Shown here one piece after another: positions 54,410-62,344 of a DNA stretch of 64,000 nucleotides. Both the position numbers and the translations under genes were made by a program. Source of the stretch: Prolixibacteraceae bacterium UBA6029 (GTDB taxonomy: Bacteria; Bacteroidota; Bacteroidia; Bacteroidales; Prolixibacteraceae). How positions within the stretch are numbered: the stretch's first letter is position 1; each line of letters opens with the position of its first letter. The DNA is taken from the NCBI GenBank assembly GCA_002429385.1, contig DIZL01000052.1, positions 35,827 through 99,826 of the forward strand, read 5' to 3'. The notes under the pieces were generated by a model. The model did no database searches. It was not told where the DNA came from and saw only the letters and a program-made list of their open reading frames with translations.

Positions 54410-54473
54410 TCTTTACCCTTGGTAGGGAATCTACAGAGGTCTCAAACGCTGAACCAGTAATCAGCGTTTTTTT
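54410..54473 (+). ncRNA. Candidate small RNA, unit 3 (DUF3800-associated), with terminator
   Basis: About 64 bases: a TACCC/GGTA-type mini-hairpin near the 5' end, then terminator AAACGCTGA / TCAGCGTTT plus a U-run (54444-54473). It ends three bases from the stop of the convergent 146-residue protein gene, the same arrangement as unit 2. Ends are estimated. No ORF. Confidence 0.55.
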
Positions 54474-54475
54474 AT

Positions 54476-54916
54476 TTATATTCCTTTCCATTCAGGACTT
54501 CCTAAAATTTTACCAATAGAATTATCAGCAACATAGGCTGTGATGAATTTTGCCGTTGTTCTGTCTTTAATCCAGATTATAACGACATAATCATTCTTAA
54601 CCACTGCGACACGATAAGACTTATCATACTTCTTTAACTTCTTATCCCATCCGACCCGTAATACGGCACTTGGATCTTCTAAGGTATCTTTAATCCATAA
54701 AATTCGTTCTGCCCTTATAGTTGAGAATAAGGCTTTATCGGCAATTTGACGATTTTTACTTTCATAGAATGCATGTTCGAACCTTTCAGCGAAGAATCTT
54801 ACCTCTATTTTGTCAAAAGTGATTATCGGACTTGCCGCATAGCAATAAGTTTGCAAATACAATTGCCGATAGGCATCCTCTGTGGGAAGTTGGGTTAATT
54901 GGTAAGCCATTACCAT
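54476..54916 (-). CDS. Small protein with suspected RelE/BECR-like fold, partner of DUF3800 (module b)
   Basis: A 146-residue basic protein (Met3 at 54910 is an alternative start, giving a TAATG overlap with the upstream gene). Helix FFAERFEHAFYESKNRQ, then IRAERILWIKDTLEDPSAVLRVGW, and C-terminal strands YRVAVVKNDYVVIIWIKD and AKFITAYVAD resemble BECR/RelE-like nucleases such as those called PBECR in phage toxins. The paralogue at 52899 has the same plan with a longer acidic N-terminus. It is translationally coupled to the DUF3800 gene. A ribonuclease-type toxin or effector is the inference. Confidence 0.55.
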   Translation of the reverse strand: MVMAYQLTQLPTEDAYRQLYLQTYCYAASPIITFDKIEVRFFAERFEHAFYESKNRQIADKALFSTIRAERILWIKDTLEDPSAVLRVGWDKKLKKYDKSYRVAVVKNDYVVIIWIKDRTTAKFITAYVADNSIGKILGSPEWKGI

Positions 54917-55605
54917 CCTCCTTTTAGGTTTATTCTAAATACATTGAACTTCTCTTCCCATTTTGGTGTCGGTGCAATTGGTTTGCCTAAATATTTATCT
55001 TCAACATGCTTAATTAACGACAGTTTAGCCTGACTGGTTATTTCATTATTGAATTTTGCCGCGACCAATCCGGTTAAAACATCCGCAAGTTGAATTCCCA
55101 AAGATTGTTCTGAAGGTAAACCTTGAACTTGCTTTATATCCGAAGTAAGATTTGCTCTATCTAAAACTAGCCCTAATTCCTTTAGCCTACCTTTATTTCG
55201 ATTAATCTTTAAGTCTAAAAAAATATCATAATTATTAAAATCGAAAATCCAATGTTGAAGTAACTGGTAATAAAACTTGTAAAATCCCAATTCTGCATCT
55301 TCATTGTTGAATTTAATATTGTCCACTTTATTCGATTCGATTAATACCACTCTAAATCGTATGAACTCCGATAGGAAAAAGAAATCAATCAGGTCTTTAT
55401 ACAGTTCGCAATAACTTGGTGAAATCTTTTGCCACTTCAATTCCCCCTTGATATTGTGCTTTACCTTAATGGATGTAATACCCTGTTTCAGGGAATTGCG
55501 ATACTCAGATGGAATCCAGATTCCACCTATGGCAGTATACAGATGAGCATCTTTTCTTGTAAGTGCTTCAAGCCCACTTTCATCACAGTATATTTCAAAA
55601 TCCAT
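54910..55605 (-). CDS. DUF3800 protein (RNase H-like fold), module b
   Basis: A 231-residue protein with DUF3800 motifs FEIYCDESGLEALT (Asp8, Glu9), ELKWQKISPSYCELYKDLIDFFF, YDIFLDLKINRNKGRLKEL and SLGIQLADVLTGLVAAK. It starts 16 bases after the hsdS stop, so it probably reads from the hsd operon promoter. Coupled to the small protein downstream. Module a has the same gene order. Confidence 0.83.
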   Translation of the reverse strand: MDFEIYCDESGLEALTRKDAHLYTAIGGIWIPSEYRNSLKQGITSIKVKHNIKGELKWQKISPSYCELYKDLIDFFFLSEFIRFRVVLIESNKVDNIKFNNEDAELGFYKFYYQLLQHWIFDFNNYDIFLDLKINRNKGRLKELGLVLDRANLTSDIKQVQGLPSEQSLGIQLADVLTGLVAAKFNNEITSQAKLSLIKHVEDKYLGKPIAPTPKWEEKFNVFRINLKGGW

Positions 55606-55621
55606 GTTTCAAATGATTAAG

Positions 55622-56788
55622 TTATTTGTTATCCATTTTTAACCTTTTCTTCCCCGTCAACAACACCTGCATCATCCCCTTTTTCTGCTCCCTTAATTTC
55701 TCGGTCTTGGCTTTGAGCAATTGTATTTCTTTATCGGCTGCCTGCAACACTTGGGCAATAGCGGTTTGTTCTGCAGTCGAAGGAATCTTTACTTCAAGTT
55801 TCAAGAAATCTTTTTTGCTTAATACTCTGTTTCTTCCTGCACCACCGGGAGAAATTAAATCAAGTAAATATTTGAATCTAAGTTGAAGTATAAAATGCCT
55901 GAAATAATTCATAACCCCATTATTTGGGTTGAAGGTAAATGTGGGAAAACGATGAGAAACTAACGCTCCGTCATCTTGTTTCCCAGCAATTGCTATGGCT
56001 TGTTCCCAGGCAAAAGTGATATTAACTATTAAATCGTTTTCTTTTACAACAAAGAGAGTGTCCATTTCAATCTTACTGGGTTCAAAATCAGGTTTAAGGA
56101 ATGTTCCTTTCCCATGGCTTCTAATTCCCAATGCAAGAAATGATGATGATGGTTTATCAACTGGGCGCGAAACTGGTATCAAAACCTCTTCTAATAATTT
56201 AACTTTCCACTTTTCATTCTCAAATCCTTTCAACCTTTTCTTTCCAGTCAATAAATTTTGCATCAGCCATTTTTTGCATAGCTCTTTTTGGGCAATCAAT
56301 TGATTGTTTTTATTGATGGCGGAGTCTATCAATCCTAAAGTATTGGCTATTGAAGTTTGTTCTTGCAGAGGGGGTACAATAATTATTTTATCATGAATAT
56401 TGTTTCTATTTAAGGTGGGAACACCGGAGAAGGTTCCAAATCTTTCTAAATCATAGTGGGTGTAAAAATAATAAACAAATTTTGGCTCATTGCCTTTGAA
56501 ATCTGTAACCCATAGTGCAGTATTATGAGGCCAAAAATCAATTTCAACAAAAGTTACTTTTCCAATGGTTCCAGATCGACCTGTTACTACTCCTGGAGCT
56601 TTAACTTTAAAATCATTATGGTGTTTTAAAATTCCATTTGAGAATACTACCGGAAATTCACCTTTTATTATTTTTTCTATTGGTAAATCAAATCCTCTTT
56701 GAAATGGAGCAAACTCATCAATTCGTTTCACTTCCCAACCGCTTGGGATAGTGTTATTGTTAAAGGGTTTTGTAGTGTTATTTTCCAT
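55622..56788 (-). CDS. hsdS: Type I restriction enzyme specificity subunit (two TRDs)
   Basis: A 388-residue protein with two target-recognition domains and two coiled-coil spacers. TRD1 ~15-150 (GWEVKRIDEFAPFQRG). Central conserved region LCKKWLMQNLLTGKKRLKG. TRD2 ~200-340. C-terminal spacer IQLLKAKTEKLREQKKGMMQ with VLLTGKKRL repeated. It decides the sequence modified and cut by the complex. Its start overlaps the dinD stop by 11 bases. Its 3' end is duplicated at 54196-54331. Confidence 0.93.
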   Translation of the reverse strand: MENNTTKPFNNNTIPSGWEVKRIDEFAPFQRGFDLPIEKIIKGEFPVVFSNGILKHHNDFKVKAPGVVTGRSGTIGKVTFVEIDFWPHNTALWVTDFKGNEPKFVYYFYTHYDLERFGTFSGVPTLNRNNIHDKIIIVPPLQEQTSIANTLGLIDSAINKNNQLIAQKELCKKWLMQNLLTGKKRLKGFENEKWKVKLLEEVLIPVSRPVDKPSSSFLALGIRSHGKGTFLKPDFEPSKIEMDTLFVVKENDLIVNITFAWEQAIAIAGKQDDGALVSHRFPTFTFNPNNGVMNYFRHFILQLRFKYLLDLISPGGAGRNRVLSKKDFLKLEVKIPSTAEQTAIAQVLQAADKEIQLLKAKTEKLREQKKGMMQVLLTGKKRLKMDNK

Positions 56789-57644
56789 TAGTTTTCTTTT
56801 GGGCAGTTTTCAAGAGTTTAGGCTCTTTGGCATTTTCAATTTTCTTAATACTATCGGCTATAGGTAGGTTCTCTGGCATGGTTCCACCAATTTCTTCAAT
56901 GGTTTTGCGCACCTTTTTGCCAATTTCATAATGAGTGAGGTTTGCTTTTTGTTTACCTCTAATTTTGTCTTTTCTAAGCTTCTCTTCGGTTTGTGTGGCA
57001 CGGAACAAGTTAGCCGCCAACTCGGTGCTACCCATGTGGTCTAAAATATGCTGACTTTTCTTTAAGCCTTTATTTTTATGAATACCTTTGGCATCCAGCC
57101 CTCCATAAAGCCCTTTGTAACCGTGGTTTTGAAAAATGGCATAATCAACTGGTTCGATAACTCCGGCATCTTTGGCTGCATCGGCTAATTGAATATTGTG
57201 TTTCGTCATTTCGTTTCGGAGAAATATACGCTTTTCTTCTTCGTTGCTCAGCCCATTATATTCGTCCATTTGCTTTATTTCCTGCAATCGGGTTTGAACG
57301 GCAAAATAGGTTTGTCCCAGTGCAACTACTTCTTTGGTAGGGTCGGCATTCTGTACAATCAGGTAACAGGCGTACCGGGATAGTTTGATGCTTGGATAAT
57401 CCTGTTTGGCTCCTTTCCCATGAATGATCTCCTCGAGGTAATCCTCGAAGTGATCGGCAATTTCCTGGCCACTATTTTTGCAGGCATCTTTGGCTCTTTC
57501 AACCACAGGTAGAAAATGCCTGAACTCAGAATATTCCAATATTTTAGAAAGTTTTCTGGCTCCCCAAAATTCATTTCCTTTTTCGTCAATCTCTTTAATC
57601 TGTTCAAAAACAAGCGGTTTCCTATTTGAGATTTCTTTTGCCAT
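56778..57644 (-). CDS. dinD: DinD-like DNA-damage-inducible protein within the hsd operon
   Basis: A 288-residue protein; I chose MAKEISNRKPLVFEQIKEID at 57644, because the ORF to 57698 adds residues ahead of the normal start. BRO-N/DinD signature: GNEFWGARKLSKILEYSEFRHFLPVVERA, KLSRYACYLIVQNADPTKEVVALGQTYFAVQTR, NHGYKGLYGGLDAKGIH. DinD inhibits RecA filament activities in E. coli. Placement inside type I restriction operons is recurrent in this protein's relatives and suggests modulation of self-damage. Coupled to hsdS. Confidence 0.88.
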   Translation of the reverse strand: MAKEISNRKPLVFEQIKEIDEKGNEFWGARKLSKILEYSEFRHFLPVVERAKDACKNSGQEIADHFEDYLEEIIHGKGAKQDYPSIKLSRYACYLIVQNADPTKEVVALGQTYFAVQTRLQEIKQMDEYNGLSNEEEKRIFLRNEMTKHNIQLADAAKDAGVIEPVDYAIFQNHGYKGLYGGLDAKGIHKNKGLKKSQHILDHMGSTELAANLFRATQTEEKLRKDKIRGKQKANLTHYEIGKKVRKTIEEIGGTMPENLPIADSIKKIENAKEPKLLKTAQKKTNGK

Positions 57645-57737
57645 GCTATATAATTTTAATGTGGCGATATTCTTTTTAAAAGGTGGTGAATTAGACACCT
57701 TTGAATAGTATTATATTGACATTCAAATACATTCTCA

Positions 57738-59306
57738 CTAAGCGCCCAATTCTTTCAAATATTGATCCATCTCCAATTGTACAGTCTTCAATTCCACTTC
57801 CAGTTTTTCAATTTCTTTCTGAACCGCAGCAATATCCACTTCGGCTTCTTCCTCGAAAGTATCCACATATCGGGGAATATTCAGGTTGAAATCATTTTCC
57901 TGTATCTCTTCAAAAGTGGCTACATAACTGAATTTATCTTCCACCATTCCGGTTTTCAGTTTGCCTTCATTAAAGTTGCGATAAGTATTCACAATATGGT
58001 CAATGTCCTCACCACGCAGTCTGTTTTGGTTCTTAATAGGTTCATACTGCTTACTGGCATCGATAAACAGTATATCGGTGTTTGCTATTTTGCCCCTATT
58101 GAATATCAAAATAGCGGCAGGAATGCCTGTTCCAAAAAACAGGTTGGCTGGTAAGCCAATAACAGCTTCAAGGATATTTTCTTCAATGGTTTTCTGACGT
58201 ATTTTTCCTTCACTGGCACCACGGAACAATACCCCGTGAGGAACCACAACTCCCACTTTGCCTTTGCCTTCATAGGCCGTTTCAATCATATGGCTGATAA
58301 ATGCCCAGTCGCCTTTGCTCTTGGGAGGTGTTCCTCTCCAAAAACGGTTATATTTGTCCGACTCAGGATCAAAACTGTCTGACGCTTTATTTTCTTCCTT
58401 GTCATCTATCTTTCCCCACTTGTCCAGCGAAAAGGGCGGATTGGCCACCACAGTGTCAAATTTCATCAGTGCATCACCTTCTTTCAGTTTCGGGTTACGG
58501 ATAGTGTCTCCCCAGCGAATGGTGGCATTGTCGAAACCATGCAAAAACATATTCATCACGGCCAAGGCCCAGGTGCTTCCATTGGCTTCCTGCCCGTAAA
58601 GTGAAAAATCATTAGTGCCAACTTCTTCCCCTGCTTTTATCAGCAAAGAGGCAGAACCACAGGTAGGGTCACATATCCTTGATCCGGGTTTCGATTTGGT
58701 GAGTTTGGCAATAAGGGTAGATACTTCTTTGGGGGTGAAAAATTCACCCGCTTTCTTCCCTGCATCACTGGCAAAGTTTTCAATCAGGAACATGTAAGCG
58801 CCCCCAATAATATCAGTCCCTTCCAAATGTGATGGTCGGAGATCCAGGGATTCTTTATTGAAATCAAGCAACAGGTTTTTCAGACGGTTGTTTTTATCTT
58901 TCGTATCACCCAGCACACTGCTGTTGAAATTGATATTCTGGAAAATTCCTGCCCCGTCTTCACTGTATAGTTTGTCCCGGTTTGCTTCCACCAGATCTTC
59001 CAATGCAATGTCGATCAATTCACCGATATTGAGTTCATTGCGATGCTCGTACAAATAGGTAAAATGACTGTTTTCAGGCACTACAAAGCGTTCATGCTTC
59101 ATTGCTCTTTCGGCTCTTTCCTTGTCATCATTGTATTTTTTCAAATACGCTTCATATTTATCGTCATGTACATCGCTGAGGTATTTTACGAAAAGCATGG
59201 TAAGCACATAGTCCTTGTAAACGCTTGGGTCAATGCTGCCACGAAAAGTGTCACACGCTTTCCAAACTGCACTGTTAATGTCTCCCTGTGTTATCTTTTT
59301 AGTCAT
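57738..59306 (-). CDS. hsdM: Type I restriction-modification system methyltransferase subunit
   Basis: A 522-residue N6-adenine methyltransferase. N-terminal helical domain (AVWKACDTFRGSIDPSVYKDYVL), AdoMet motif I RICDPTCGSASLLIKAG, catalytic motif IV VVANPPFSLDKWG, then GTPPKSKGDWAFISHMI and VVVPHGVLFRGASEGKIR. C-terminal coiled coil (VQKEIEKLEVELKTVQLEMD) for HsdS contact. Starts one base after the half-size S gene. Confidence 0.95.
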   Translation of the reverse strand: MTKKITQGDINSAVWKACDTFRGSIDPSVYKDYVLTMLFVKYLSDVHDDKYEAYLKKYNDDKERAERAMKHERFVVPENSHFTYLYEHRNELNIGELIDIALEDLVEANRDKLYSEDGAGIFQNINFNSSVLGDTKDKNNRLKNLLLDFNKESLDLRPSHLEGTDIIGGAYMFLIENFASDAGKKAGEFFTPKEVSTLIAKLTKSKPGSRICDPTCGSASLLIKAGEEVGTNDFSLYGQEANGSTWALAVMNMFLHGFDNATIRWGDTIRNPKLKEGDALMKFDTVVANPPFSLDKWGKIDDKEENKASDSFDPESDKYNRFWRGTPPKSKGDWAFISHMIETAYEGKGKVGVVVPHGVLFRGASEGKIRQKTIEENILEAVIGLPANLFFGTGIPAAILIFNRGKIANTDILFIDASKQYEPIKNQNRLRGEDIDHIVNTYRNFNEGKLKTGMVEDKFSYVATFEEIQENDFNLNIPRYVDTFEEEAEVDIAAVQKEIEKLEVELKTVQLEMDQYLKELGA

Positions 59307-59307
59307 G

Positions 59308-59868
59308 TTATGATTTGATTGCGTTGATTATTTTTTGCTGAATGATGATTTCCTGAAGGGATTCAATTTTCTGCTTCAACTGTTTTTCCCTGTTTCGGTG
59401 TCTCGTAATGGATAAAATGGAATGTTGGGTTTGTATATCCGGAACAAGAACTTCAAGTTTCTCCAAAGCGCCTTTTGTAATTGAAGCCATAGAAGAACCA
59501 AGAGCGGTTGATTTCAGAAAAACCTGAGTATCGGCACTATTCATGAACCAGGCAAGATATTCAGGTAACACCATCTTATCCTTTATGCGGATAACAAAAA
59601 AAGAGGTTGATGCGACTAAAGGGATACGGTCATTTTCAATTACTGCCGCAAAGTTTTTATTACCTTTAGCAGCAAATAACACATCGCCAGGTTTCAGGAT
59701 ATGTTTTGCGCTTACATTATCTGCTTTCAAATCGGGATGAAGTAAACCTATAAGCTGTCCGTTTTCATCAAAGTGCCTGGTTTGCAAATATGCGATCTCT
59801 CCATCTGTAGATGGCCTTGCAAAAACTCCTGTCTGTATGCTTGCGATATGTTCTAATATTGTTTTCAA
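59308..59868 (-). CDS. Half-size HsdS-like specificity protein (single TRD)
   Basis: A 186-residue protein with one target-recognition domain (ILEHIASIQTGVFARPS, KPGDVLFAAKGN, LPEYLAWFMNSADTQVFL, ALEKLEVLVPDIQTQHSI) and one terminal coiled coil (RNREKQLKQKIESLQEIIIQQKII). Half-size S proteins can dimerise to form a full symmetric specificity subunit. Here a complete two-TRD hsdS follows hsdM, so the locus encodes two possible specificities. It is the first gene of the hsd operon. Confidence 0.85.
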   Translation of the reverse strand: MKTILEHIASIQTGVFARPSTDGEIAYLQTRHFDENGQLIGLLHPDLKADNVSAKHILKPGDVLFAAKGNKNFAAVIENDRIPLVASTSFFVIRIKDKMVLPEYLAWFMNSADTQVFLKSTALGSSMASITKGALEKLEVLVPDIQTQHSILSITRHRNREKQLKQKIESLQEIIIQQKIINAIKS

Positions 59869-60003
59869 ATTATGTATTAAATAACGGTACGAATGTAATA
59901 ATTATATTTTCACAATACAATAAAAAATATATTTATTTTGTTGTACACAGACTACAAAATATACTATATATACATATAAAACTTGATATCAGATAGATAT
60001 GTA

Positions 60004-60028
60004 TTGATAAAATATATGTATTTATCAA
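60004..60028. promoter_or_regulatory. Inverted repeat in the hsd operon leader
   Basis: TTGATAAA (60004-60011) and TTTATCAA (60021-60028) lie ~140 bases upstream of the first hsd gene in a very AT-rich leader (59869-60147), where an operator would be expected. Confidence 0.35.
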
Positions 60029-60147
60029 ATATCATTTTGGTATATTATTAAATAAGGCATCTCTGGGTGCTATTCTACCTCATAATAAATTGACTCATCC
60101 TCAAAAATACAGGATTGAGGAAGTTGAGGAAGTTGCGGAATTCACGC

Positions 60148-60981
60148 TTAATCAATTTCTTTATTCTTGTTTTTCAAAATACCTTTTCTGGCGCTGAGAG
60201 GAGAAATTACTTTCTCTCCCGTTTTTGCTTCCAGTTCCAGACGGGCATTACGGGCAATTTCTCCGCCTTGCTGGGCTACGTTGGCGTGTTCATCCATCGA
60301 ATCAGGGTTCGTTGTTTCCGAAATCCGTTTAGTCGATAGTTCGGCCAACATATTCAATACCAATTCGGTATTAGTCATATTATCGCGAAGATTCTCTTTT
60401 TTAAGGCCCTTGAATTGCTTATATTCTTTGGCGGTTTTGTCGGCCCAGGTTTTGTATATTATATCAGTTAGAGTAGCAAATTGAACTCCTTCCTTCAGGC
60501 CTCTTGATTTCCATTCATCAGTCAGCTCTTTCCGTATCTCAATGCTTTTTAACCGTTGGTTGATCCAGTTGTCTGAATATCCAAGCCTCTTATAATCCAT
60601 CATAGCCTGTTCAATCGACAACTCAGGGTCTTGCATCTGGTCTAACCGCTCTTTGGCAACTTGTGCAATCCATAGTTTAAAGGGTTCCGCTTTGGGCGAT
60701 GGAATAGACTGAATGAGGCGGAAAAGCTGTTGCGTAGAAGCAACATCGGTAAGATATCTCTTCCCATCAGCCGAAGGCATTTTCAGTTGACTACAATTTG
60801 TAGTCAACTCGCTTCCTTCTTTTTTTAAGCGGTTTTTGAGTACACTCCAATACTTCCGTGAATTGGGACTATCGGTCAAAACGTCCACTACATCCACTAT
60901 GGAAAAATACCACTCTTCGGTTGCTTCGTCCCAAACGGTGCGAACCTTGTGCTCTTCAAAGATTTTGATACTTTCTTTCAT
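60148..60981 (-). CDS. BRO-N domain protein
   Basis: A 277-residue protein. BRO-N domain ~5-115: IKIFEEHKVRTVWDEATEEWYFSIVDVVDVLTDSPNSRKYWSVLKNRLKKEG, then YLTDVASTQQLFRLIQSIPSPKAEPFKLWIAQV. The C-terminal half is helical and charged. Such proteins are found in phages and beside restriction loci, and probably bind DNA. Between SEL and QLKM the DNA is a perfect 25-bp palindrome (60785-60809). A truncated paralogue lies directly upstream. Confidence 0.85.
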   Translation of the reverse strand: MKESIKIFEEHKVRTVWDEATEEWYFSIVDVVDVLTDSPNSRKYWSVLKNRLKKEGSELTTNCSQLKMPSADGKRYLTDVASTQQLFRLIQSIPSPKAEPFKLWIAQVAKERLDQMQDPELSIEQAMMDYKRLGYSDNWINQRLKSIEIRKELTDEWKSRGLKEGVQFATLTDIIYKTWADKTAKEYKQFKGLKKENLRDNMTNTELVLNMLAELSTKRISETTNPDSMDEHANVAQQGGEIARNARLELEAKTGEKVISPLSARKGILKNKNKEID

Positions 60982-61060
60982 AACATTCTATTGCTACTGA
61001 TTGAAATGTTTGATTTATTTTCAGTTGTCCGATTTTTTCGGACAACTCACTACCTTCTTT

Positions 61061-61219
61061 TTATAGCTTTTTCTTTAAATCGTTCCAGTATTTGCGGGGC
61101 CGGTCTGTATTGGTCAGCGCTTCAACAACATCAATGATCGAAAAATACCATTCTTCGGTCTCTTCGTCCCAAACAGTATGCACTTTGCGCTCTTCAAAGA
61201 TTTTAATACCGTCTTTCAT
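61061..61219 (-). pseudogene. Truncated BRO-N paralogue
   Basis: From ATG 61219: MKDGIKIFEERKVHTVWDEE, EEWYFSIIDVVEALT, RKYWNDLKKKL, then TAA at 61063..61061, i.e. 52 residues. The frame continues after the stop as KEGSELSEKIGQLK, showing that the stop is a point lesion before a larger deletion. A 25-bp palindrome (61023-61047) sits at the same codon position as in the intact gene. Confidence 0.8.
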
Positions 61220-61300
61220 GTCAATTCGAATTAATGTAAAGCATAAGTAAATATAACATTTATTGGCATGACAGATGTAATTTATATCAGATATTTTGGA

Positions 61301-61436
61301 AGGTACGAATTACACGAATTAAGACGAATTACTCCGTCATGCCGAACTTGTTTCGGGATCCCCTCGCATAATTGGGGGTGCCGAAACAAGTTCGGCATGA
61401 CGGTGTAATTCGTCTTAATTCGTGAAATTCGTACCT
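61301..61436. repeat. Long inverted repeat with 56-bp arms
   Basis: Arms 61301-61356 and 61381-61436 are complementary at 54 of 56 positions, around a 24-base centre. The inner part contains CCGTCATGCCGAACTTGTTTC, a motif widespread in Bacteroidota intergenic regions. The outer part is ACGAATTAAGACGAATTA. The right arm runs into the 3' end of the DUF6266 gene and supplies its last codons and stop. Confidence 0.93.
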
Positions 61437-62056
61437 AACTCAAAACAAACACTCTCCGTATAATCCATTTCATCCTGTGAGGCAAAGAACAGGTAAACAT
61501 GCGTGGCATTGACTGGCTTTACCGGCAAGGTAAATGTACCGCTTTGAGCGCTTCTCTTCAGTCCCGTTGGGCTTAGCACCGAATAAACCCCGTTGGCATA
61601 GCTTACCATCATGAGTTCATCCTGCAACCGTACCGCTTTTAAATTCGGATCGTTCACCCAGCTTACCTCAATAGTTGAACTCTCCGCTGCCTGCCTGGAA
61701 GCTAACAAATCAAGCGGCAAACGCAGTTTCCCCGTCGAAAGTTGAATCTCCCTCGGATTTGTCAGGCTGCCATCAGGGCCAAAGGCGGGCATGTTAATTT
61801 TCATAAAATAAACATACCCGTTCATCTCTTGTGTCGCCAACTTCCATATTGGGGCAATTCGTGTCGATTTAAGCTGATTCCATAGCTGAATCACCTTACT
61901 AAACCTTTGCCGGTGCAACTTCTGCTGCGGAGACCATGAATCCTTTTTCCGATCCGGTACTGTTCGCACATACTGCTTACCTCTTAACTGATAATAGACC
62001 ACTGGACCGATCTTCCCGGAGACCATTGCTTCGATACTGCTTTTAATTTTAGCCAT
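61415..62056 (-). CDS. DUF6266 family protein (intact)
   Basis: A 213-residue protein. N-terminal signature MAKIKSSIEAMVSGKIGPVVYYQLRGKQYVR, then WSPQQKLHRQRF, IWKLATQEMNGYVYFMKIN and GSLTNPREIQLS. The C-terminal half is beta-rich (STIEVSWVNDPN, LMMVSYANGVYSVLSP, ATHVYLFFASQDEMDYTES). It resembles virion or fibre-type proteins, but the function is unknown. The final residues ELGTNFTN come from the arm of the long inverted repeat. Confidence 0.75.
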   Translation of the reverse strand: MAKIKSSIEAMVSGKIGPVVYYQLRGKQYVRTVPDRKKDSWSPQQKLHRQRFSKVIQLWNQLKSTRIAPIWKLATQEMNGYVYFMKINMPAFGPDGSLTNPREIQLSTGKLRLPLDLLASRQAAESSTIEVSWVNDPNLKAVRLQDELMMVSYANGVYSVLSPTGLKRSAQSGTFTLPVKPVNATHVYLFFASQDEMDYTESVCFELGTNFTN

Positions 62057-62344
62057 TCGATTTCCTTTTAAAGTTTATACTGAATGTGTCATGAATTCAT
62101 ATCAAAACTACCTTCAAACATGGAACGCCTTATATCAACCTCTTAGTATCTGTCTTCTATCTGTGTTCTATCTGTGTAAATTTACGCATTTATATACAGA
62201 TAGCAATGAAATAATTTTGAGATTATAAGGCTCGGGTAACAGGCGTATATTAACCGTATGCTTTAGACATATAGTTTTAATCAGGAGGGCACCAGCGCTG
62301 GTGCAGATTTGCAATCTGCACCTTTTGGCATGGGATTTATAATC

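Noticed and set aside
55622..59868. Phase-variable hsdS inversion system
   Set aside because: No inverted repeats shared by the half-size S gene and hsdS were seen, and no site-specific recombinase lies in the locus.
60148..61219. Prophage remnant based on the BRO-N genes
   Set aside because: No integrase, structural or lysis genes occur nearby, and BRO-N/DinD genes are common companions of restriction loci.
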